A model generated the notes under the pieces. That model did not search any database and was not told the origin of the DNA. It worked only from the letters and a program-made list of their open reading frames with translations. Below are positions 1-8,449 of a stretch of 64,000 nucleotides of DNA, piece by piece. Source of the stretch: BS150m-G50 sp964501185 [NCBI: uncultured Bacteroidia bacterium] (GTDB taxonomy: Bacteria; CAIWAD01; BS150m-G50); NCBI GenBank assembly GCA_964501185.1, contig CAZCRT010000010.1, forward strand, positions 7,020 through 71,019, written 5' to 3'. Position 1 is the stretch's first letter; each line of letters starts with the position of its first letter. Position numbers and translations under genes: made by a program.

Positions 1-643
1 CAAAACGCTCTGCCGGCCAGCGGCGGTTATCCCTGTTGGCACCCGGTTGCATTGCCACCAGTGGCGACCCGTCATCAGAGAACTCAGCCAGCAAGGTTCT
101 GGCCTGCTCCCGATCCTCGTCCCGGACTTTCAGCTGCAGCCTGGTGCCCTGCCCTGCTTCCAGATCACCTAAACGCCGGTAAATATCCACCAGATTAAAA
201 TCATTAAATCCACGATTGGCGGTTACATTGAAAAAATAATCGATCCAGGGATGTGACGTCAGCTTTCGACCGAGATCATCCAGCAGTATCCCACGTTTCT
301 GCTGACCCCGTAGTGCTCTCAACAGAACTGCACTCTCGTTGGAATGAGTCACATTGACAATAAGGTCATAGTTATTTTCACGTAACGATTCAATTAAATC
401 ACGGTGATAGCGATAAGTGGCTGCCAGTGAATCACCCCGGACAATTCGTGAGACAGATTCATCCTGATCCCAGAGCAACACCCGCGATACACCGGGAATC
501 ATATCGGCAATGCTCCTGAATCCCTGCATTACCAGCAGGTCAATCTGTGGCTGCTCCCATTTCTGCAGGAGCCCCGCAATCAACGGGGAAGTCTGGACGA
601 TATCACCCATACGGGTGAAGTTGATCACCAGAATCCGTTTCAT
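1..643 (-). CDS. Glycosyltransferase family 9 (heptosyltransferase-like), 3' part outside window
   Basis: Reading leftward from the ATG at 643, the protein begins MKRILVINFTRMGDIVQTSP, the nucleotide-sugar-transferase start typical of ADP-heptose:LPS heptosyltransferases (GT9), with the conserved GD in the first loop. About 214 residues are visible, ending inside the second Rossmann half at a QPGAN...RRWP motif, which in GT9 enzymes lies at the start of the nucleotide-binding domain. The C-terminal part is cut off by the window edge. The start overlaps the upstream gene's stop by four bases (ATGA), so it belongs to the same operon. Family members transfer heptose or related sugars to LPS or protein; in this operon a role in flagellin or surface glycan assembly is inferred. 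Acceptor and donor cannot be read from sequence. Confidence 0.85.
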   Translation of the reverse strand, partial: MKRILVINFTRMGDIVQTSPLIAGLLQKWEQPQIDLLVMQGFRSIADMIPGVSRVLLWDQDESVSRIVRGDSLAATYRYHRDLIESLRENNYDLIVNVTHSNESAVLLRALRGQQKRGILLDDLGRKLTSHPWIDYFFNVTANRGFNDFNLVDIYRRLGDLEAGQGTRLQLKVRDEDREQARTLLAEFSDDGSPLVAMQPGANRDNRRWPAERF

Positions 644-2451
644 GGTGTTGGTCTACCTCCACTTACAGGAAGTAACTTCTTGCTGCGTGCCCAGCGCTCC
701 ACCTCTGCAGCAAACATCACCACCATTTCTGACGAACTCATGTTCTCCCCTGCCCGGATATCCTCATCCAGTTGCGACAGTGTGAGTTCCCTGTCATCGC
801 TGTATCCAGCCAGCAGATCCTGCCACCCCTTATCGTCGGGAAGCTCCCGGCGCAGGTTGGCGACACTGTTTGGAGATTCAGCCTGCCTGAAGAGATCAGG
901 ATAGCGCCTGGCTACTTCTGCCAGGAGTTGCTCCATTCGCCGGGTGTAAGTATGATCCCTCATTACCCGTTGATAGCCTGCATTCGCAATCTCTTCACGT
1001 TCCCCGGGATGCTGACGGTAGTACTCAATTTTGTTGCGCAGGTCTTCGATATCGTCGTAGACAACAAGCTCACTGCCTTCCACAAACAACTCCTCCAGCA
1101 GGGAGCGTCGGTCTACCAGCTGGAATCCACCTGAGGCAGCGATATCGAACACACGGGGATTTACGAAGTCTCCCTCTGTATCAACACCTGCCAGATGACT
1201 GGATGAGTGCAGATTGAGGTTGAAAGTAGTCCCATTGAATATCTGGAGATTCTGATCACTGTCTGTGCGGGCAGCATCATTCTGAACGCACTTCCAGAGC
1301 GGGTGTCGCGGATTCCACTCAGCCCCCCAGATTTTAAAGTCCTCACCATACAAACCAAGGAAGAACACTTCGCGATTATGATATCCTGCCCCGATAAAGG
1401 AAAGCTCACTGCGATACTGCTCCCCGACCGCTTCCGGTTGCAGGGGATGATACTGTGTGACATCCGCTGCCAGTGGCAGATAGCATGGTTCTTCAACACC
1501 CAGTTCATGCAGCTGTCTGTGAAACTCCCCGGACTGGATTGTGCAGAAAAGATCATAGTAGGGGGCGATGGCCTGCCAGTAAGTAATACGCTCGTAATCC
1601 TCGACAAACCAGTAAGCAGTCCGGATCCCGTTACGGCGTAACTCCTGCAGGGCTGCAGCAGTCAACGGCGCCTGTGCCAGTACTACTACCAGTTGTGGCT
1701 GAAAACGTTCCGCTTCCACAAGCACATAATCGGAAAGCAGTTCCACCATCCTGCCCAGCAGATAGCTTTCATGGTTTGTATCCTGAACGCTGTTTTCAAG
1801 CTGATCCCGTGCTTCAGCAAAGCGGGAGCAATCTACTAGATTGACATTGTGCCCCAGTTCTGAAAATGCCTCAGCTACCGAACAGGCAATCGGCAGGCTG
1901 CCACCATGTATGGGGGAAACCACCTGTATTCGCAGGGAAACCCGTTTCTGCTCACACGCAGCAGCCAGTTCGTTATCCCACTGCTGACATTGTTCCTGAT
2001 ACAACTGTCGCCAGGCGGGCAGGCGCAGGTGTGCAACTTTCCGGTCTGTGTTCAGAGTTGCGACCTGCAGGTGAAGTGTCACACGTTTATCCTGCAACAG
2101 ATCCAGCAGATTACGATGCTCCAGAGCTGTTCTCAGCAGTGCAGCATCTATGAGCAGAACCTGTATTTCCGAATGTGGCAGTTGCGAAGCCAGTTGCTCC
2201 AGATAATACCCCAGTCCCATACCGTGCATAACAACAGGCGCACCGTCCTGTACATTCTCTTTCTCAATCCAGCGTCTGATAAAACGCTCCGCGTCTCGAA
2301 CCGGCGAGAATGAGGAGTGAAGCTGTACATTATTCACTCTAAGCACAGGCAGCTTATCACGTGACTGTTCAACCGGTAGGGATTCTGCTGTCAACAACGC
2401 CTGCATCACTGCGGGTGACAGATAATCCGCGTAGTCCTGCAACCCACTCAT
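640..2451 (-). CDS. CgeB-like glycosyltransferase fused to a Maf-type Rossmann domain
   Basis: A 603-residue cytosolic protein. The first roughly 150 residues contain VVMHGMGLGYYLEQL and a following acidic strand (VLLIDAAL), like the N-terminal Rossmann domain of DUF115 motility accessory factors. From about residue 180 it resembles CgeB-type GT-B transferases (DUF3880 followed by the Glyco_trans_1_2 domain): AYWFVEDYERITYW, a LPLAAD segment, ELSFIGAGYHNRE, and a C-terminal NPRVFDIAASGGFQLVD with helices ending YTRRMEQLL. The family transfers sugars from nucleotide donors; the specific sugar is not predictable. It overlaps its neighbours on both sides by ATGA, so translation is probably coupled. 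The fusion suggests a flagellin or surface-protein glycosyltransferase working alongside the next gene. Confidence 0.8.
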   Translation of the reverse strand: MSGLQDYADYLSPAVMQALLTAESLPVEQSRDKLPVLRVNNVQLHSSFSPVRDAERFIRRWIEKENVQDGAPVVMHGMGLGYYLEQLASQLPHSEIQVLLIDAALLRTALEHRNLLDLLQDKRVTLHLQVATLNTDRKVAHLRLPAWRQLYQEQCQQWDNELAAACEQKRVSLRIQVVSPIHGGSLPIACSVAEAFSELGHNVNLVDCSRFAEARDQLENSVQDTNHESYLLGRMVELLSDYVLVEAERFQPQLVVVLAQAPLTAAALQELRRNGIRTAYWFVEDYERITYWQAIAPYYDLFCTIQSGEFHRQLHELGVEEPCYLPLAADVTQYHPLQPEAVGEQYRSELSFIGAGYHNREVFFLGLYGEDFKIWGAEWNPRHPLWKCVQNDAARTDSDQNLQIFNGTTFNLNLHSSSHLAGVDTEGDFVNPRVFDIAASGGFQLVDRRSLLEELFVEGSELVVYDDIEDLRNKIEYYRQHPGEREEIANAGYQRVMRDHTYTRRMEQLLAEVARRYPDLFRQAESPNSVANLRRELPDDKGWQDLLAGYSDDRELTLSQLDEDIRAGENMSSSEMVVMFAAEVERWARSKKLLPVSGGRPTP

Positions 2452-3803
2452 ACCCGCTCCGTTGTTCGTGAAGCCGGTTGTCTGTCAGTACGGAATATTG
2501 TATCACCTATCTGAATCACCTTCAGTTCCGGACGTTCTACTCCCAATTGATCGAGGAATGCCTCCAGTCGTGAACGCGAGTAGCGCAGTCCGGGAGTAGT
2601 GAACACCTCCTGCTCATCACCACCAACCAGACGATCGACATCAAACAGACTGCCGATGATCTTCTCTGTATCACGATCAATGCCGGTACTGTAGCGTCGA
2701 GTCTGGCTGTAGGCCATATCAACACCGATCAGGTGAATGGGATTGCCACCCATCTTGACTGCGAGATCAAGAGCTGTACCGATTACTGTACCAAAACCTG
2801 ATGCCAGCACCCCATGCTGATATTCGCGTGCGAACTCACTGTCGTGGGCACCTTTGAACGCCCAGGCGGCATAGCGCGGCCCAGGATAACGTGATACGTA
2901 TTCCGGATCTGCAGTGCTGACATAAACGAGGGGAATGTTGCTGCATGATGCTGTGGGTATGTCTGCTCTGATGCGGGGTGAAGGGTCCATTACTACAACC
3001 AGATCGGGAGAAATACCCTCATTCAGTAATTTGTTGGCAACCGAGTTACTGGCAATAATAAACGCGGAGGAAGCGAGCTTCCTCAACTCAGGCATATTCT
3101 TGTCAAGTGAAGGGCCGGAGCCAACCAGCACTACCGGTTTCTCAATCTGTGACTCGAAAAGTTCGCTTACACCTGAATCACTCTTCAGCATATCCATGTT
3201 GCTATAGAAATTGTCCCGCAACAGTTTGCGATTCCGCCGGGAATTATTGCGCCGCACTTTAAAAATCTCGAGGATGCTGTAGGCAATAGGAAAGCGTTCC
3301 TTGTATGTCTGAACACTGGGTGTATGCAGAATGACGCGTGGATTATTGTGAATCGTGGCGAATTTATCCTGTAACAGCCGTAGAAAAGTATGGTCGTTTT
3401 CGGGCAGGAGCATATGTACCCGCTTGTCACTCAGAATATCGCTGATATCTGAGGCATCCATTGCCGCTTTCATGATCTCCGGATTCAGCTCGATCACAGT
3501 CAGCTCTTTCAGGTTGTGCGCTGATTGAAGAATTGCTCTGGCGTGATACCCCAATCCAAGACCAAAAAGCAGCACTCGATCCTCATCAGGCTGGATGTCC
3601 TGCTCCTGAACAAACCTGCGTGCTTCCCGCCAGGGATCAATCAAGCTGTGCAACAATTTATTACCTGCATTCATCCGCACTGTATAGTCACCGGAACGAG
3701 CCAGAAACAGGCAGTACTCACGATGTGGCCGATAGATTTTCTGTACCAGATCTGGAAATGTCTCCAGTAGAGCACGCATGTTGTTTTCAAAATAGATTGA
3801 CAT
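2448..3803 (-). CDS. Motility accessory factor, DUF115 / MptE-like flagellin glycosyltransferase
   Basis: A 451-residue protein with two recognisable parts. The N-terminal region holds FGLGLGYHARAIL near residue 80 followed by VIELNPEIMKA. The central MptE-like domain begins KPVVLVGSGPSLDKN near residue 225 and continues IIASNSVANKLL and PDLVVVMDP. These are hallmarks of the DUF115 (Maf) family, whose characterised members in Campylobacter, Aeromonas and Magnetospirillum transfer pseudaminic or legionaminic acid onto flagellin Ser/Thr. Co-location with a complete set of nonulosonate activation genes supports that role here. The stop overlaps the downstream start by ATGA; the upstream gene ends four bases before this start. 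One exact GTGATACA copy encodes GDT near the C terminus. Confidence 0.88.
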   Translation of the reverse strand: MSIYFENNMRALLETFPDLVQKIYRPHREYCLFLARSGDYTVRMNAGNKLLHSLIDPWREARRFVQEQDIQPDEDRVLLFGLGLGYHARAILQSAHNLKELTVIELNPEIMKAAMDASDISDILSDKRVHMLLPENDHTFLRLLQDKFATIHNNPRVILHTPSVQTYKERFPIAYSILEIFKVRRNNSRRNRKLLRDNFYSNMDMLKSDSGVSELFESQIEKPVVLVGSGPSLDKNMPELRKLASSAFIIASNSVANKLLNEGISPDLVVVMDPSPRIRADIPTASCSNIPLVYVSTADPEYVSRYPGPRYAAWAFKGAHDSEFAREYQHGVLASGFGTVIGTALDLAVKMGGNPIHLIGVDMAYSQTRRYSTGIDRDTEKIIGSLFDVDRLVGGDEQEVFTTPGLRYSRSRLEAFLDQLGVERPELKVIQIGDTIFRTDRQPASRTTERV

Positions 3804-3807
3804 CTGC

Positions 3808-5832
3808 TTACCTCACCTTCCCATTCATTGTCAGCAGGCGATCACGGACTTTTTTCACCACACCATTACTCCCATCAAGACTCAAACTTCGCTTCAGACA
3901 CCAGAGAGCCAGCTCGGTGTGCTTGAGTTGCAGATAGGTGAAGCCCATCAGGGCGTAGGCGCGGCCTGAACCCGGCAGTCGTCTCAGGTACTCCCTGAAT
4001 GCTGCCAGAGCCTCTTCGTAACTACCACGATCGTAGTATATCTGCCCCAACCTCAGCGTGAAATAGTCCACCTGATTTGTCTGAGCAATCGCTTTAAGCA
4101 TCCGCTTTTCTGATGCTTCATATTTCATTTCATCTGCCAGGACTTCTCCCCAGAAAAAGTCCCATTCCGCCTCTTTCAACTGCAGGCTTTCAATTTCCTG
4201 CATACGGGGTGGCCGGTTATCGAGTACAAATGCCTGAGCGATATCCGTCAAGCCCTCACCGCGCTGCAGTTGCCTGAAACGGGCCAGGCCAAGATCGTAG
4301 CGACATTCGGGATTATATGGATCCAGCTTCACAGCGGCACTGTATGCTTCCACTGCCTGTTCCGGCAGGTTATGTTCAAGAAACAGTCCACCCAGAGCCT
4401 GTAAGGCCAGATAATCCCCGGCGTCCTCAGCAAGGGCGAGTCGATAGTAATGAATAGCGTACAGCGGTACTACCGGTTCACGCTGTTCGGTCAGTCCATC
4501 CTGAAAACCGCGTCCATTTATACGATAAGTATCCCCCAGCAACCGATGGAACTCACTGTCATAATGCTCCTGCTCCACTTTCTCGATCAGCCGCACACCG
4601 TTCCCGGTATCATCCTGTGTGATACATTTAGCACCTTCGGTGTAACATTGGGCAGCATTGTAGCTGTCACACAGTTGCCGATATACAGACGCAGCCACGA
4701 AATGAGTATGGTAATAGCTGGAGTCAAGTTCCAGGGAGCGCTTTATTGCAGCCAGTGCCGCATAGGGCTCACCTGCTTCAGCCCGACAGATAGCGGTTTG
4801 CAGCCAGGTGTCTGCCGGCAGCAGCGAGCTTTCACCAGCCTCCTGTAAAACAGCGGCTGCGCGTCCCAGTGCTTCACCGGGTGGATCGACCAGCATTCCT
4901 GTGCGGAGCAACAGTTTGCCCAGATGGTGTTCAGCGTTAAGCAGGGGTTCATTTTCAGGAAGCTTATGCAAATAGGCTGCCATCTGCGCTGCTCTGGCAA
5001 TCGCAGAGTGATTCAGCTCCACTTCACGAGAAGCTCTTGCGGTAATCAGGCGCCGCAGATGCTCGTTCTCCAGAACCATCTCAATGGAACTCATCAGGTT
5101 TGTTTCATCATAAAACAGAAGATGATGACGATCCTGAAACAGCTCTTCAAGCCCGTTTGAAGTTCTCTCAGCCAGTACGACTGCGCCGTTTCGCATCGCG
5201 CTCAATATCCCCGAAGACAGCATATGCCGTGGAAGGCAGTGTATTACAATATCTGATTCACTGTAGACAGCTGTCTGCGCGTGGCTCTCCTCTTTTTCCG
5301 CAGCTATATCTACGCGGTTTACTTTGAACAGCTCTGCCAGGTTTCCGGTCAGAATATCAGCACGACGGCGACTGGTTCCATCCCGGGGCGCGACGATTGT
5401 TAACAGGTGGCGTCTCATTCTGTTTTGTACCGGTGTTCCACCTTTTACAACTGGTGGTAGCCACTCCACTTCAGTTATTCCATCGAGTACCAGCCGCCTG
5501 CGATGTTCGTTCTGCGATACGAACACCCTGTCAAATAGCCTGGCTAATTCTTTGAGACGGTGGTAACCACCTGTAGTTGCCAGTGCCCAGAGGATGCGCG
5601 GCTGGATTACTGTATGTATGTCTACCGGTATGAATCGTGGTTCATCAGTGGTACAGAACAGTATCAGATCAGGTTCAAAGATTTCCTGCCGGCGCAGTAT
5701 ACTGGCTATTGTGAACCAGCGGGCAGGCAACCTGAAATCCACACCTGCAGTATGCCCACAGGAGATCACTTCATTTCCCTGCGCTTCCAGAGCAGTCTGA
5801 AGAACATTATCACCCAGCAACAGGATTTTCAT
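3808..5832 (-). CDS. CgeB-like glycosyltransferase with C-terminal TPR domain
   Basis: A 674-residue protein. The first 130 residues form a GT-B-like N-terminal domain (MKILLLGDNVLQTALEAQG, DLILFCTTDEP, RVFVSQNEHRRRL). Residues of about 130-280 carry the second domain (SDIVIHCLPRHMLSSGILSA, AVVLAERTSNGLEELF, LLFYDETNLMSSIEMVL), as in CgeB/Glyco_trans_1_2 enzymes. From about residue 320 to the end there are several TPR-like helical pairs, for example EPYAALAAIKRSLELDSSY and PEQAVEAYSAAVKLDPYNP. A transferase joined to TPRs suggests an enzyme that docks on a protein acceptor, as in O-GlcNAc-type or flagellar protein glycosylation. The downstream start overlaps its upstream neighbour by ATGA. 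Confidence 0.78.
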   Translation of the reverse strand: MKILLLGDNVLQTALEAQGNEVISCGHTAGVDFRLPARWFTIASILRRQEIFEPDLILFCTTDEPRFIPVDIHTVIQPRILWALATTGGYHRLKELARLFDRVFVSQNEHRRRLVLDGITEVEWLPPVVKGGTPVQNRMRRHLLTIVAPRDGTSRRRADILTGNLAELFKVNRVDIAAEKEESHAQTAVYSESDIVIHCLPRHMLSSGILSAMRNGAVVLAERTSNGLEELFQDRHHLLFYDETNLMSSIEMVLENEHLRRLITARASREVELNHSAIARAAQMAAYLHKLPENEPLLNAEHHLGKLLLRTGMLVDPPGEALGRAAAVLQEAGESSLLPADTWLQTAICRAEAGEPYAALAAIKRSLELDSSYYHTHFVAASVYRQLCDSYNAAQCYTEGAKCITQDDTGNGVRLIEKVEQEHYDSEFHRLLGDTYRINGRGFQDGLTEQREPVVPLYAIHYYRLALAEDAGDYLALQALGGLFLEHNLPEQAVEAYSAAVKLDPYNPECRYDLGLARFRQLQRGEGLTDIAQAFVLDNRPPRMQEIESLQLKEAEWDFFWGEVLADEMKYEASEKRMLKAIAQTNQVDYFTLRLGQIYYDRGSYEEALAAFREYLRRLPGSGRAYALMGFTYLQLKHTELALWCLKRSLSLDGSNGVVKKVRDRLLTMNGKVR

Positions 5833-7403
5833 ACCAGCTCCATGCTTTGCTCGTTTTGCGGTTCCAGGGACTGCTCTGCATACAATTGTTCAATATCTCT
5901 CAGGAGTTGCAGATGATTCTCTATCCGTCTTATCACCACAGGGTTGCCAGTGGAAGTGAGCACTTCCCCCTGTAGAAATCGTATCACAGATGCCCACTCA
6001 CTGTAAGCTGTGAGTCCACTGAACAACCGTGACGAACGTAACCTCTCCCGGGAAGCATTGCGGTGTACTTCTGCAATACACTCTTCAAGTCCCTGCAACA
6101 AGGCTACTGGCAGGCGGTCCTGTACTTCAACAAGAGTATTCTCCTCCTGCAGCCATGCTTCAACAGGAAGACTGCTTCCAGTTACCAGTGATCGCATTAT
6201 TACACCTGGCAGTTTCAGCAACGATTTTCCTGAAACAGCATCCACACCTGTTAGCCAGTCTGCTTCAGTGGCCTGCTGGATGACACTGAGTCCTGACTGC
6301 CGGCACACAGCAGATTTTGTAACGATCTCCTCCTGATCACCCTGCAGTTGCGCCATGGCGAGTGCAGCTACCGGTTCAGCCCTGAAATCAGTGAAGCATT
6401 CCCAGTGACGACAGCTGTTGCTTTCTGAATTGCACGGGTAACAGTCACGGTTTGAAGTGACACACAATGCGCCTTCCTGAAATGGCGCTGTCTCACCCCA
6501 CCAGGCTGTCCCGGGATAGATTCCGAGTAGTGGTGTTTGAGTCAGAGCGCCCAGATGCAGCACACCGGTATCTACCGCCACCAGGAGCAGGCACTCCTGT
6601 AACTGATCCCTCAGTAATGGCAGATCGGTTTCACCGGCGAGGGAAACGACCCCCGGCCCTGCCATCCTGGCTATCTGCTCACAGGTTCGCTTTTCCTGAG
6701 GACTGCCTGTCAACCGTACTTCCTGAACCCGCCCGTCAGCTACCAGAATCTGTGCAACAGATGCCCAGAACTGGAGGGGTAACCTGCGTTCAGCAGCCCC
6801 GGCACCCGGATGCAATATGACGGCATCCTGATGACGACGATCTGGTGGCAATGCAGAAGCAATACCTCCTTTCAACTGTTTCCGGTAGAGATCCGCTAAC
6901 AATAGATTGTTACCAGCACGTTGACCGGTGGTACTCCAGAGACTGTTTACCAGCACTGAGGCTGATCCGCTTGATGGGGATTCTCCGCTTTTCCATCCGT
7001 AGTGCTCTTCCGCAGTAACCATATCAGCGATCAACCCGGCCAGTGGGTTTATATTCAGATTGAACACCCGCTGCCAGCGACGCTCACGAATCGGTTTCAG
7101 CAGATTCTCAATCTCCAGCAATCGTTCTGCCATTGTGGATTCAGCGCTGATAGAACGTTGCCTCAACCGGCGCAGCGGTAGTGCTATCACTTCATCAACC
7201 TCAACCCCGGCAGCGCTTGCTGTATCACTATCACAAACCAGCGTGATACGGCCCTGCTGATCCAGACCGGTGCTCTCCGACCTGGTACGCAGGTCCTGCA
7301 GCAACGGTACCGTCTGGCAGTAGTCACCCAGCCGGGCAAGCTGAATCACCAGTTGATCGGTAGCTGTTATTCTGCTGGCCTGCACATCATACCCCATTCT
7401 CAT
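5829..7403 (-). CDS. Glycosyltransferase family 9 (heptosyltransferase-like)
   Basis: About 524 residues if translation begins at the ATG at 7403, which makes an ATGA overlap with the upstream stop as at the other junctions; an in-frame start at 7433 would add ten residues. The N-terminal half has DQLVIQLARLGDYCQTVPL, the GT9 donor-site loop. The second half carries VILHPGAG near residue 205, VRLTGSP, and VDTGVLHLGALTQTPLLGIYPG, the LHLA-type motif of heptosyltransferases. A cysteine-rich stretch (DCYPCNSESNSCRHWEC) follows and is unusual for GT9; it could bind metal or form disulfides. The last roughly 170 residues are helical and not recognised. Its role is probably a sugar transfer step of the operon's glycan. 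Confidence 0.8.
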   Translation of the reverse strand: MRMGYDVQASRITATDQLVIQLARLGDYCQTVPLLQDLRTRSESTGLDQQGRITLVCDSDTASAAGVEVDEVIALPLRRLRQRSISAESTMAERLLEIENLLKPIRERRWQRVFNLNINPLAGLIADMVTAEEHYGWKSGESPSSGSASVLVNSLWSTTGQRAGNNLLLADLYRKQLKGGIASALPPDRRHQDAVILHPGAGAAERRLPLQFWASVAQILVADGRVQEVRLTGSPQEKRTCEQIARMAGPGVVSLAGETDLPLLRDQLQECLLLVAVDTGVLHLGALTQTPLLGIYPGTAWWGETAPFQEGALCVTSNRDCYPCNSESNSCRHWECFTDFRAEPVAALAMAQLQGDQEEIVTKSAVCRQSGLSVIQQATEADWLTGVDAVSGKSLLKLPGVIMRSLVTGSSLPVEAWLQEENTLVEVQDRLPVALLQGLEECIAEVHRNASRERLRSSRLFSGLTAYSEWASVIRFLQGEVLTSTGNPVVIRRIENHLQLLRDIEQLYAEQSLEPQNEQSMELV

Positions 7404-8449
7404 TTCAGTGACTGCTCCCTTGATTTGAGACATACCGGAACCAGTCTGCGAATTTCATCAAGCAGGTAATCAGCCGTAATACCATTTAATCCGAGGTGCG
7501 TGATTCTCTCGGTGTTGAAAATTGCACCCGATTTACGGCTGCCAATTATCACAACCGGGAGTTCCAGTACTTCGGCATATCTGCGGCTGAAAAGGTCCTC
7601 TGTCAGATGCAGACTTGAAGTAATCATAATCCTGAAAAGTGTGCGATTGCTGAGACCTGAACTGAAGGTGATTGTGTTTTCATACTCCCGGTCACAGGCC
7701 AATTGGACTACAGGCAATGACAACCGGTCAATTACTTCCTGCCAGTGTGGCCAGCGCTCGTTGTTGTCCATTGCAAACGACTGCATTGTCACATACTGAC
7801 CCGGCAATTGTGGTGGTAATTCTGCCAGATCAGTCCGACGACCCGGCTTGATTTTCCACTTCAACTGCTGCAGCATTTCATAGGCCTTCATATTGTGTTG
7901 ATCGTCCATCAGCACCTGGTGATAAGCCATCACAGCGTCTTCATACTCGCCTGTCTTGACATGACAATCCGCAAGTATCATCAGGAGTTCCCGGTCTACA
8001 CGGTGGTAGAGGCTCAGTGTCAGATAAAGCTGATTAACTGTATCCTGAATACGTCCCAGGCTGTAGAGAGCCAGGCAGATCATCCGCCTGACCCTGTATG
8101 TATCACGTAACGATAGTGCAGTTTCAAGACTGGCAAGTGCAGTCTGCTCAGCACCACGAGCCAGTTGTACCATTCCCAGCTTCTCCCAGATCAATGCAAC
8201 ATGATCTGAATCCTCCTCCTGAGCAACGCGGTTCAACAGGAGTCGCTCGACCTCCCTGTTTCTACGAACTGCAACCAGGAATTCCGCATGCACCAGATCA
8301 ACCTCAACAGCATTGCTATATCGATCCAGCACCTGTTGATGAGCCCGTTCATGAGCGTCAATAAGGCTGGCACCGGCGCGTGCGTTTATCTCACTGCGTT
8401 CGTGATACATTTCGCGAATTGCTTCTGATTGATCTTTACTGTTCATCAT
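7400..8449 (-). CDS. TPR-repeat protein of the glycosylation operon
   Basis: A 349-residue protein without signal peptide. Residues of about 85-200 form TPR-like helical pairs: IWEKLGMVQLARGAEQTALASLETALSL, then CLALYSLGRIQDTVNQLY and LADCHVKTGEYEDAVMAYHQVL. The last 140 residues look like a small alpha/beta domain (PVVQLACDREY, VVIIGSRKSGAIFNTERITHLG) that I cannot assign. The start at 8449 gives an ATGA overlap with the preceding stop. Sandwiched between glycosyltransferases, it may act as a scaffold or chaperone for the acceptor protein; that is inference. The start-proximal region carries a plus-oriented GTGATACA copy at 8402. Confidence 0.7.
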   Translation of the reverse strand: MMNSKDQSEAIREMYHERSEINARAGASLIDAHERAHQQVLDRYSNAVEVDLVHAEFLVAVRRNREVERLLLNRVAQEEDSDHVALIWEKLGMVQLARGAEQTALASLETALSLRDTYRVRRMICLALYSLGRIQDTVNQLYLTLSLYHRVDRELLMILADCHVKTGEYEDAVMAYHQVLMDDQHNMKAYEMLQQLKWKIKPGRRTDLAELPPQLPGQYVTMQSFAMDNNERWPHWQEVIDRLSLPVVQLACDREYENTITFSSGLSNRTLFRIMITSSLHLTEDLFSRRYAEVLELPVVIIGSRKSGAIFNTERITHLGLNGITADYLLDEIRRLVPVCLKSREQSLK

